Both the position numbers and the translations under genes were made by a program. A stretch of 45,196 bases of DNA from Acetatifactor muris. Its GTDB lineage: Bacteria > Bacillota > Clostridia > Lachnospirales > Lachnospiraceae. Positions 24,192 to 31,968 of the stretch are shown here, one piece after another. The DNA lies in contig JAMPFR010000023.1 of the NCBI GenBank assembly GCA_023664365.1, forward strand, positions 1 through 45,196, written 5' to 3'. A model generated the notes under the pieces. It was given only the letters and a program-made list of their open reading frames with translations. It did no database searches and was not told the origin of the DNA. The stretch's first letter is position 1. Each line of letters starts with the position of its first letter.

Positions 24192-25883
24192 ATGAACAAG
24201 GATATGAATAAGGATTTCAGCTTTAAAATGTTATGTGATATTGCAAAGTTATTTGCAGCCTGCATGGATGATTATCTCTATGTGATTGATCTGACCCAGG
24301 ATGTGTTTTTCATTACGGAAAACGCCCTGAAACGCTTTGCGCTGCCGGACAACACCTTCCGGGACATCCGTAAAGGCTTTCTGTCCTTCGTCCACTCCGA
24401 TGACATTGCCATGCTGCTGGAGGATTTGGACGAAATCGTTTCCGGCAAAAAGGACGACCACAATCTGAAGTACCGCTGGATGGGCCTGGACGGCTATCCG
24501 ATATGGATCAACTGCCGTGGACGCCTTCTGCGCACGGCGGGCGTCATCCCGTATTTGCTGGTGGGCTGCATCAACGAAATCGGGAACAGCCGGATGACGG
24601 CGGACAATGTCAGCGGCCTTCTGGGGGAATCCTCCCTGCATGAGCGGATGAAGCAGATGATGCCCTCCCTGCAGAACGCCATGTTCATGCGGCTTGGCAT
24701 CGACGATTTCAAGCTGGTCAACGAAAGGCACGGCTCCGACTACGGCGATTATGTGCTGCGGGAGGTGGCGGACTGTATTCAACGCACCCTTGGTTCCCGG
24801 CAGTATGCTTACAGAATTGTCTCCGATGAATTTATGGTGCTGGATTTAAATGATTCCGGCTACAACGAAATGAAACGCCTTTATCACCGTATCCGCTCCG
24901 AGGTAGACGCTCTGGTGGCCCGGGAAAGCTACAAGGCCATCTATACGATTTCCGCCGGTCTCGTATCCCTGGCAAACCTGGAAAACAAGCAGTACGATTA
25001 CACCGGCTACAGCGAGGCCATGAAGCTTTCCGAATTCGCCCTGTCCGAGGCAAAGACCCGGGGCCGGAACCAGCTGTATTTCTTCCGCCAGGAGGATTAC
25101 TCCGCTTTCCTGCGCAGACGATACCTGAACAGCTGTCTGCGCCAGGCCGTATCTGACAATTTTGAGGGCTTTGAACTGAATTTCCAGCCTCTGGTGGCGA
25201 CGGACGGTGAGCTTCTCTACGCGGCGGAAGCGCTCCTTCGTTTCCGCACCCGGACAAACGAACTGATTTCCCCGGCGGAATTCATTCCCCTTCTGGAAGA
25301 AAGCAGCCTGATTATCCCGGTGGGCAGATGGGTCATCCGCAATGCCCTGACCTTCTGTAAAAAGATGCGGGAAAGACACCCTGAATTCCGTGTGTCCATC
25401 AACCTTTCTTACATTCAGCTTCTGAAGACCTCTCTGTTTGACGATATCAAGGGAGCGCTGGACGAACTGCAGCTGCCCCCCGAATGTCTCATTGCGGAGC
25501 TGACGGAAAGCGGTCATCTGGAGGACAGCGCCGCCGTCAGAAGCGTGTGGTCCAAGCTGAAGGGCATCGGCGTAGGTATTGCCCTGGACGACTTCGGCAA
25601 GGGCTACTCCAACCTGACCAACATCGGGAACCTGCGTCCCAGCATCATAAAGATCGACCGCAGCTTCACCCTGAAGGCGCTGGAAAACTCCTATGAATTC
25701 GATTTGCTGCTCCACATTATTAAAATGGTGCATGGCTTAGGCTTAGGTCTGGTGGTGGAAGGAATCGAAACCTCGGACGAACTGGCCCGCATCACCCTGC
25801 TGGAGCCGGATTACATTCAGGGCTATTACTACAGCAAGCCCTGCACCCAGAAAGAATTTATCAGGAAATACAGAGGGAAATAG
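24192..25883 (+). CDS. PAS-GGDEF-EAL protein, probable c-di-GMP phosphodiesterase
   Basis: The 563-residue soluble protein has a PAS-like domain (about 25-128), a GGDEF domain (about 155-300) and an EAL domain (about 312-560). The GGDEF signature is degenerate, reading VSDEF at 210-214, so cyclase activity is unlikely, although it might bind GTP. The EAL domain keeps E346 (EALLR), N404, E436 in AELTES, D466-D467 (DDFGKG), K487, E523 and Q543, consistent with active hydrolysis of c-di-GMP. The gene opens with a 12-bp duplication (MNKDMNKD). It converges on the DUF2264 gene with only 1 nt between stop codons. Confidence 0.92.
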   Translation: MNKDMNKDFSFKMLCDIAKLFAACMDDYLYVIDLTQDVFFITENALKRFALPDNTFRDIRKGFLSFVHSDDIAMLLEDLDEIVSGKKDDHNLKYRWMGLDGYPIWINCRGRLLRTAGVIPYLLVGCINEIGNSRMTADNVSGLLGESSLHERMKQMMPSLQNAMFMRLGIDDFKLVNERHGSDYGDYVLREVADCIQRTLGSRQYAYRIVSDEFMVLDLNDSGYNEMKRLYHRIRSEVDALVARESYKAIYTISAGLVSLANLENKQYDYTGYSEAMKLSEFALSEAKTRGRNQLYFFRQEDYSAFLRRRYLNSCLRQAVSDNFEGFELNFQPLVATDGELLYAAEALLRFRTRTNELISPAEFIPLLEESSLIIPVGRWVIRNALTFCKKMRERHPEFRVSINLSYIQLLKTSLFDDIKGALDELQLPPECLIAELTESGHLEDSAAVRSVWSKLKGIGVGIALDDFGKGYSNLTNIGNLRPSIIKIDRSFTLKALENSYEFDLLLHIIKMVHGLGLGLVVEGIETSDELARITLLEPDYIQGYYYSKPCTQKEFIRKYRGK

Positions 25884-25884
25884 C

Positions 25885-27987
25885 TCACAGCAGCAGCTTT
25901 CCCTCTATTCCTTCAAATAAAATGTGTTTCTCCGTGCCGTCCTTCAGCCTGAGAATGACAGGGCCGTAGCCGCCCCGCCGCTCCGGATCCGTATAGACCA
26001 GTTCCTCTACGGGAAACAGCTCCTCCTCCGTAAAGTCCTGATGACTTTGCTTTGTGAGCACCTGAGAGATGAGAATGTATGGTTCATAGCCGTACTGCTT
26101 TTTCCTCTCCGTCTCCGCATAAAGGACAATGGACTTTTCCGAATCCGGATTGGTGCCGGTACTGCGGATCAGCTTCAAATCCTTCCAGCCGTCATAGTAT
26201 ATTGTCATAGCCATCTGCTTCTCGCAGCCTCTGAAATCTCTCCCCTTCAAAATAACGGCCTTGCCGTATGGCCGCGTCTCTTCGATTACTTCTGTCCCAT
26301 TATCCGGAAAACCGTAGGAACCCAGCGTCAGCTTCACCGGGCATCTGTGCAGCCGCAGCTTGTCGGCCCGCAGGATCCCCAGGGGAACGGCAAAATCCGC
26401 CAGATTCACCGCCTGTATCCAGTGGCATTCCGTGTCCAGACGATAGTCAAAAAACTGCCTGCGGTACAGCACTCCCTTTTCCTCACCGTGCCAGAAAGTC
26501 ACGTTTGCACGGGATACCTTTCCCGTAGTACTGTCCAATAAAACGTACTGCTGCGCCTCCGCCGGACACACCGCTCCCGCCGTGCCCGAACCGGATTGTC
26601 TGGGAGTGGATTCCCTGGGAAAGGATTCCCATGGGTACTTTGTATTATAGCAGAGCTTGGAGTAATTCCACATACCATGGATATCTCCTACATTTTTAAC
26701 TACCTTGCCCGTTCTGAGAATCGTCTCGCCGCTGGCTTCATGATTGGAGAAGCAGAGGGCGGGGCCGTCCAGGGTAGTCACCTTCACCTGATTTTTCCGT
26801 AATCTCTCCCAGCTTCCGTTATTTTCCACAGCCGTCCAGAAGGGATGATCCGCAGGCAGATGCAGGCACAGGAAAGCCTTGCCCAGCCAGAAAGGCGATT
26901 CCGCGCAGGAATAGCCCTGCACCAGGGGTGAAAACTGTCCGTAAAAGCCCAGGGTGGGAATGCCCTCCCACAGGAAGTCCTCTCTTCCCAGAAACTGCAT
27001 CAGGGAACCGGAGGAAATACGTCTGGCAAGCCCGGGATCCCCTTTGTTGTCCCGCAGCAGCATATTGCCGTCAAAAGCGCTGGTAGCCGCATTGCGGTAA
27101 ATATTGCTTCTGCCCCACATATTGGTCCAGCCGTCCCTGTCAAAGAAATCCCCGTAAGTCTCCATGAGCCTGTTGGAATGCTCCTCAAACTGCTTTGCCA
27201 GCCAGGGGGCGTTCTCATAGCCGTACCAGAGATTCCAGATGGGCGCATACACGTTAAAGGCCCAGCAGGAATAGTAGTCAAAGGAATGGCCGTCCCGATA
27301 CCAGCCGTCCCCCGCATAATAATTTAAAACAGCCTGGGCATGATCCAGCATCACGTCCTTCCGGATGGGATAGCCCTCCATATGCAGGAAGGCCATGTCC
27401 AGCATATTGAACAGCCGCCAGTTCTGGGGCACCGTGTTCTCATGGGCGTAAGACTCCAGAAAATCCGCTATGATGTCCTTCTCCTCTTTCGTGTAAGTGT
27501 CCCATATCTGCGCCCTGCTGACCCAGAGGCAGATGACCAGCGCACAGGTCTCCACGGTCTGCTGAAATGCCCGGAAAGGGTCTGCATGGCCGGTAATTTC
27601 CTGCTGATCCTCATAGGTGCCTATATAGAGCGCGTCCCCCGGGGTACAGCAGCGCAGCACCTGATTCTTATAATAATCCGCCATGGAGTATCCGCAGATT
27701 TGCAAATCCGGAAGGTTCTGTATCATGGGCGCCGCAATGAAGAAGGAGCGGGTCAGCCCTTCAAAAATCTCCGCCAGACGCTGGGTATGCTGCGCTTCCT
27801 CCGAATCCCTCAGGTGGGGATAGGTAATCTCCGTCTCCTGTCTCGGCATCACAACGGGCTTTTGAAAATCGTCAATATGCCGGAAAATCCCCTCCAGCAT
27901 ATACTTTCCCGCCTCCAGCCAGCTTTCTCTTGTCAGTCCGGTATAAGGGCTCAGGTCATAATCCAAAGTCTTCGGTTCAAATTTCAT
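25885..27987 (-). CDS. DUF2264 family protein, probable cytoplasmic glycoside hydrolase
   Basis: The 700-residue product matches the DUF2264 pattern: an (alpha/alpha)-barrel-like N-terminal two thirds (SRxFF-like TRSFFIAAPMI, QNWRLFNMLD, DGWYRDGHSFDYYSCWAFNVYAPIW, RDGWTNMWGRSNIYRNAA) and a beta-rich C-terminus. I recall some DUF2264 proteins being classed as CAZy GH154, related to beta-glucuronidase activity; substrate here is unproven. No signal peptide is visible, so it acts inside the cell. It follows the ABC exporter subunit by 27 nt, probably in the same operon. Confidence 0.8.
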   Translation of the reverse strand: MKFEPKTLDYDLSPYTGLTRESWLEAGKYMLEGIFRHIDDFQKPVVMPRQETEITYPHLRDSEEAQHTQRLAEIFEGLTRSFFIAAPMIQNLPDLQICGYSMADYYKNQVLRCCTPGDALYIGTYEDQQEITGHADPFRAFQQTVETCALVICLWVSRAQIWDTYTKEEKDIIADFLESYAHENTVPQNWRLFNMLDMAFLHMEGYPIRKDVMLDHAQAVLNYYAGDGWYRDGHSFDYYSCWAFNVYAPIWNLWYGYENAPWLAKQFEEHSNRLMETYGDFFDRDGWTNMWGRSNIYRNAATSAFDGNMLLRDNKGDPGLARRISSGSLMQFLGREDFLWEGIPTLGFYGQFSPLVQGYSCAESPFWLGKAFLCLHLPADHPFWTAVENNGSWERLRKNQVKVTTLDGPALCFSNHEASGETILRTGKVVKNVGDIHGMWNYSKLCYNTKYPWESFPRESTPRQSGSGTAGAVCPAEAQQYVLLDSTTGKVSRANVTFWHGEEKGVLYRRQFFDYRLDTECHWIQAVNLADFAVPLGILRADKLRLHRCPVKLTLGSYGFPDNGTEVIEETRPYGKAVILKGRDFRGCEKQMAMTIYYDGWKDLKLIRSTGTNPDSEKSIVLYAETERKKQYGYEPYILISQVLTKQSHQDFTEEELFPVEELVYTDPERRGGYGPVILRLKDGTEKHILFEGIEGKLLL

Positions 27988-28014
27988 GGGTCACAATCCT
28001 CCTTCTACGCTCTT

Positions 28015-29796
28015 TTACGCTATATCCTCCATCTGTGCCGTATACAGCCGGTAATAATATCCCCTCTTTGCCATCAGCTCCTCGTGGGTGCCGCACTCCA
28101 GGACGCCCCCCTGATCCACATACATAATCTTATCACAGTTCTTGATGGTGGAAAGCCTGTGGGCTATGATAAAGGAGGTACGCCCCTGCAGCATGGCGTT
28201 CAGCCCCTGCTGAAGGGCTCTTTCCGTCTGCACGTCAATGCTGGAGGTAGCCTCATCCAGCACCAGTATGGAAGGGTCGGAAAGCAGGGTTCTGGCAAAG
28301 GAAATCAACTGCTTCTGTCCCTGGGAGAGCAGAGAGCCCCGCTCCTTTACCTCCGTCTGATAGCCCTCCTGAAACCTGCGGATAAATTCGTCCGCACACA
28401 CCGTTTCGCTTGCCTTTACAATCTCCTCCGCAGCAGCGTCCAGCTTGCCGTAGCGGATATTGTCCTCAATGGTGCCCGAAAAGATAAAGCTGTCCTGCAG
28501 CATGATGCCCATCTGGGACCGCAGGGAATGCAGCGTCACCTTTGAAATATCCTGTCCGTCGATGAGAACCCGTCCGCCGTTCACATTGTAAAATCTGGAA
28601 ATCAGATTCACAATGGTACTCTTGCCCGCGCCGGTGGGTCCCACCAGCGCCACGCTTTCTCCGGGCTTTACGGTAAAGGACAGGTTGTTTAAGACCACTT
28701 TATCCGCCTCGTATCCGAAGGTCACGTTCTCGAAGGTCACTTCTCCTTTGATGGGCGGCATCTCCACTGCGTCCTCGGCGTCGTCCACCGTCACCGGCTC
28801 GTCCAGCGTCTCAAAGATACGCTCCAGATAGGCAATGTTGTTGATAAAATTGTTAAATATATTGCCCAGGTTCATAATGGGCTGCCAGAACCTGGAGGCG
28901 TAGGAGGATATAGCCACAATCACGCCCAGACTGGTGTTCCCCTGTCCGAAAACAATCAGACCGAAGATGAATATGGCCGCTCTGACCCAGACAGAGATAT
29001 TGTCAATCCCCGGCCACACCAGGTTGCTGTACTTTACCGCATTCATCCAGGCGCCCCTGCACCGATCGGACAGCAGTGCAAAGGTCTCCGCGTTTTCCTG
29101 CTCCCTGGCAAAAATCTGGGTAATCTTCGCTCCCACAATATTTTCCTGAAGATAGGCGTTCAGATTGGAATTCTTGTTGGAAACCTGCTGCCATGCCTTG
29201 CGCTGCCTGCGCTTTATCCAGAACAGGAACACCATGAGGACGGGAACGCCTGCCAGCACTACCAGGGAAAGCTTTACGTCCACACAGAACATAAACACCA
29301 CAATGAAAATCAGGTTCAGGATTTCCAGCACCACATTAATCAGCCCGTTGGAAAGCATATCGGAAACGGAATTCACATAGTTTACCACACGAATCAGTAT
29401 CTTGCCGTGAGGCCTGTCGTCATAATACTGGAAGGGCAGCTTCTGCAGATGGGCAAACAGATCCTTCCGGATATCGTATATAATGCTCTGGCTCACATTT
29501 ACCATAATGCGGGAGCGGACAGTGGTAAAAATCACACTGATTAAATAGGTAAAAATCAATATGCCCACCAGCATGAAAAGCATTTTCATATCCCTGTCCG
29601 GAATCGCCTCGTCCAGCGCCCGCTGGGTCAGCATGGGGCCGAACAGCGCCGTAATGCCGCCCACTGCGCTGAGCGCCAGAGCCAGTATCATTTTATTCAG
29701 ATATTTTTTAATATAAACGGAGGCCCGCAGCAGATGATGAAAGTCAAAGGGCGTCTCCAGCACTTCGTCTTCCCTGTATGTATTCCTTCTCGCCAT
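28015..29796 (-). CDS. ABC half-transporter, consensus-Walker B subunit
   Basis: The 593-residue protein has an exporter-type membrane domain of six helices (about 33-325) and a C-terminal ATPase. Walker A is GPTGAGKST (386-394), Walker B LVLDE with catalytic E515, and the switch histidine is H546. Its signature motif is altered to LSQGQ (490-494). This is the pattern of one half of a heterodimeric exporter, where this subunit's altered signature faces the partner's degenerate nucleotide site. It is preceded by GGGAGGAG, itself immediately after a GCCGC/GCGGC hairpin (29810-29824). The substrate is unknown. Confidence 0.93.
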   Translation of the reverse strand: MARRNTYREDEVLETPFDFHHLLRASVYIKKYLNKMILALALSAVGGITALFGPMLTQRALDEAIPDRDMKMLFMLVGILIFTYLISVIFTTVRSRIMVNVSQSIIYDIRKDLFAHLQKLPFQYYDDRPHGKILIRVVNYVNSVSDMLSNGLINVVLEILNLIFIVVFMFCVDVKLSLVVLAGVPVLMVFLFWIKRRQRKAWQQVSNKNSNLNAYLQENIVGAKITQIFAREQENAETFALLSDRCRGAWMNAVKYSNLVWPGIDNISVWVRAAIFIFGLIVFGQGNTSLGVIVAISSYASRFWQPIMNLGNIFNNFINNIAYLERIFETLDEPVTVDDAEDAVEMPPIKGEVTFENVTFGYEADKVVLNNLSFTVKPGESVALVGPTGAGKSTIVNLISRFYNVNGGRVLIDGQDISKVTLHSLRSQMGIMLQDSFIFSGTIEDNIRYGKLDAAAEEIVKASETVCADEFIRRFQEGYQTEVKERGSLLSQGQKQLISFARTLLSDPSILVLDEATSSIDVQTERALQQGLNAMLQGRTSFIIAHRLSTIKNCDKIMYVDQGGVLECGTHEELMAKRGYYYRLYTAQMEDIA

Positions 29797-29809
29797 AATT
29801 ACTCCTCCC

Positions 29810-29824
29810 GCCGCTTGATGCGGC
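29810..29824 (-). other. Small hairpin directly upstream of a ribosome binding site
   Basis: GCCGC (29810-29814) and GCGGC (29820-29824) pair around a 5-nt loop. In the transcript the stem ends exactly where the GGGAGGAG ribosome binding site of the ABC half-transporter gene begins. It is the last of six hairpins in this gap. Confidence 0.6.
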
Positions 29825-29840
29825 TCTCCTCTCCATAGGA

Positions 29841-29907
29841 AGTGTGAGAAGAATTTCTAATCGCTCACAGCATAGGCTGTTTCGCGAAGAAATTCTAATC
29901 TCACACT
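29841..29907. repeat. Palindromic repeat element, copy B
   Basis: This 67-bp palindrome has an outer 9-bp helix (AGTGTGAGA with TCTCACACT), a 9-bp core (AGAATTTCT with AGAAATTCT) and an apical part with TCGC/GCGA and ACAGC/GCTGT around an ATAG loop. On the plus strand the asymmetric bulge (AA) lies 3' of the core, whereas copies A and C show theirs on the minus strand, so B is inverted relative to them and to the ABC operon. The core equals that of copy C; outer and apical helices are different but complementary. Confidence 0.8.
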
Positions 29908-29934
29908 GAAGAATCGCAAGGAAAGCGATTCTTC
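29908..29934 (-). other. Perfect 10-bp hairpin adjoining copy B
   Basis: GAAGAATCGC (29908-29917) pairs perfectly with GCGATTCTTC (29925-29934) around a 7-nt loop. It abuts copy B with no spacer. There is no T-tract in either direction. Confidence 0.75.
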
Positions 29935-29949
29935 TCATTGATTGTTTGC

Positions 29950-29989
29950 GCCTGCCGTGCAGGCATGACTGGAATTGCCCTGGCAATTC
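29950..29989 (-). other. Two further hairpins between copies B and C
   Basis: GCCTGC/GCAGGC (29950-29955 with 29959-29964, 3-nt loop) and GAATTGCC/GGCAATTC (29972-29979 with 29982-29989, 2-nt loop) are both perfect stems. With the neighbouring elements they make almost the whole 29810-30049 interval self-complementary. Confidence 0.75.
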
Positions 29990-29993
29990 TTCC

Positions 29994-30049
29994 GGACGGG
30001 ACATAGAATTTCTTGGGCAGGTTCCCTGCCCTAGAAATTCTTCCCGTCC
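29994..30049 (-). repeat. Palindromic repeat element, copy C (overlaps a stop codon)
   Basis: In minus orientation this 56-bp element reads outer helix GGACGGGA/TCCCGTCC, core AGAATTTCT/AGAAATTCT, an A-A mismatch, apical helix GGGCAGG/CCTGCCC with a GAA loop, and the ATG bulge 3' of the core, as in copy A. The last residues and TAG stop of the upstream ABC half-transporter (30031-30033) are written in its left arm, so the element forms the C-terminus GKNF of that protein. Confidence 0.85.
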
Positions 30050-31902
30050 TCCTCTCCTGTCTGCAGCTTCACCAGACTGTAATAATAGCCCTTCTTCGCC
30101 ACCAGCTCCTCATGGGTGCCGCTCTCCGTGATGCGGCCGTCCTGAAGCACCAGTATTTTGTCCGCGGATTTGGTGGTGGAAATTCTCTGGGCAATGATAA
30201 TCTTGGTACAGGGAAAATCCAGTTCCTTCAGGCTGTGCTGTATCTGCTTTTCCGTCTCCATGTCCACCGCCGAGGTAGTGTCATCCAGAATCAGGATGGA
30301 GGGCCTTACCGCCAGGGCTCTTGCCAGAGAAATTCTCTGCTTCTGTCCCCCGGACAGTCCCACGCCCCGCTCGCCTACAATGGTATCATAGCCTTCGGGC
30401 ATCTTTGCAATAAAGTCCGACGCCGCCGAATATCTGGCAAACTTTACCACCTCCTCCGGCTTGATGTGAGTGTCTCCGTAGGCAATGTTGCCGTCAATGG
30501 TATCGGAGTACAGCAGCACATCCTGGGTGGCAAGGCCGATATTTTTTCTCAGCTGAGTCAGCTTCATGTCCTGCACATTGACGCCGTCCACCAGCACCTC
30601 ACCCTCCGTGGGCTCGTAAAACCGGGGAATCAGCTGGATCAGCGAGGTCTTGCCGCAGCCTGTCTCCCCCATAATTGCCACCGTCTCGCCGGGAGATACG
30701 GTAAAGGATACGTTATGAAGCACCGGCAGATTGCCGTCTGCATACTGAAAGCTGACGTTTTTGAATTCCACCCTGCCTTCAAAGCGCTCCGGTCTGTCGA
30801 TGGCGTCAGGTTTATCCACAATCTCCGGTTCGGAATAATAGATTTCCATCACCTTATCCGCCGCCGCAGAAAAGCGCTGAAATTCATTCATAATATTTCC
30901 CAGCTGACGCATGGGATTTGCAATGGCCCATATCAGGCCGGAAAACGCCACATACTCTCCCATGGTAAGCTGACCGCCTATGATGAAGACGCCCCCCACT
31001 GCCAGCAGCACCACCGGCATCAGGTTCGCAAAGGACTCCACATAAGGGTAATAAGCCAGCCAGGTCATGGCCGTCCGCTTGTTGGTGCGGGCGTACTCCG
31101 TGTTGCAGCGGTCAAACCGCTCCATTTCATAGTCTTCCCTTGCAAATGCCTTTACCACACGGTTTCCTGAAATATTTTCCTGGGCTGCCGTATTCATCTG
31201 AGCCAGCTTCTCCCGCAGCGCCTTATGTCTGGGCGCCACCTTATTTTTAAATAAGATGATAATCAGGAAAATAAAGGGTGAAATAGCCAGCAGACAGAGG
31301 GCCAGCCGCCAGTCCATGTACAGGAAATAGACCGCCGTGGCGCAGACAAGGGCAAGGGACTCCGTGATCGTGCGCAGAACCCATGCAATCATATGCCGCA
31401 CCGCATCCAGATCGCCCGTAAGCCGGGTCATCAAATCCCCCGTCCTGAAGGTACTGTAAAACTTCATATCCTGACGCTCTATCTTTTCAAAAAGATAATT
31501 TCGGATGCGATAAAGCGCTTTCTGCGACACATGCTCCACACTCATGCAGGTCAGGTAGACAATCAGTGTCCTTAAGAAGGTCAGCGCCACCATGGCGATA
31601 ATCAACTGGTAAAACAGTGTGCGCCTGTTTACCAGATTCGCCGCCGCATCGTCCCCGGTCAGGAACAAATCAATCAGGTTCTGGGTGGCATAAGGAACTA
31701 TCAGCTGCATCACACTGTAAACCATGGTCCCCAGAAGCCCGACAATGTACAGGACTCTGTAGCCCTTCATGTTTTCCCAAAGCCATCCCATTTTTGATTT
31801 CTGTTTCTTTTTCACGTTTTCTCCCATCTGTGTCCCGTCCCTCTTAAAATCCGGCGGACCTTCAAGCAGCCTCCGCCGCTTTTTCCGCGTTTTGTCCTTC
31901 AT
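30031..31902 (-). CDS. ABC half-transporter, degenerate-site subunit
   Basis: This is the partner of the next ABC gene. It has a basic N-terminus, six membrane helices and an ATPase with Walker A GETGCGKTS and an intact LSGGQ signature. Walker B is ILILDD, with Asp replacing the catalytic Glu, and the switch position reads IAQRIST, with Gln replacing His. Both changes mark the degenerate site of heterodimeric exporters such as TM287/288, and complement the LSQGQ of the partner. The start is uncertain: ATG at 31902 (623 residues) or 31827 (598 residues). The C-terminal end is encoded by palindromic element C. Confidence 0.92.
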   Translation of the reverse strand: MKDKTRKKRRRLLEGPPDFKRDGTQMGENVKKKQKSKMGWLWENMKGYRVLYIVGLLGTMVYSVMQLIVPYATQNLIDLFLTGDDAAANLVNRRTLFYQLIIAMVALTFLRTLIVYLTCMSVEHVSQKALYRIRNYLFEKIERQDMKFYSTFRTGDLMTRLTGDLDAVRHMIAWVLRTITESLALVCATAVYFLYMDWRLALCLLAISPFIFLIIILFKNKVAPRHKALREKLAQMNTAAQENISGNRVVKAFAREDYEMERFDRCNTEYARTNKRTAMTWLAYYPYVESFANLMPVVLLAVGGVFIIGGQLTMGEYVAFSGLIWAIANPMRQLGNIMNEFQRFSAAADKVMEIYYSEPEIVDKPDAIDRPERFEGRVEFKNVSFQYADGNLPVLHNVSFTVSPGETVAIMGETGCGKTSLIQLIPRFYEPTEGEVLVDGVNVQDMKLTQLRKNIGLATQDVLLYSDTIDGNIAYGDTHIKPEEVVKFARYSAASDFIAKMPEGYDTIVGERGVGLSGGQKQRISLARALAVRPSILILDDTTSAVDMETEKQIQHSLKELDFPCTKIIIAQRISTTKSADKILVLQDGRITESGTHEELVAKKGYYYSLVKLQTGEEDGKNF

Positions 31903-31968
31903 TCTAGCCCTGTTGGGAAAGGGTGTAAATGTAGAAAATTGCAGTTTCCATGTTTTATTTTGCAATGG

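Noticed and set aside
29994-30049. Ordinary transcription terminator after the first ABC gene
   Set aside because: No T-tract follows the stem in the direction of transcription, and the partner gene needed for the heterodimer lies downstream.
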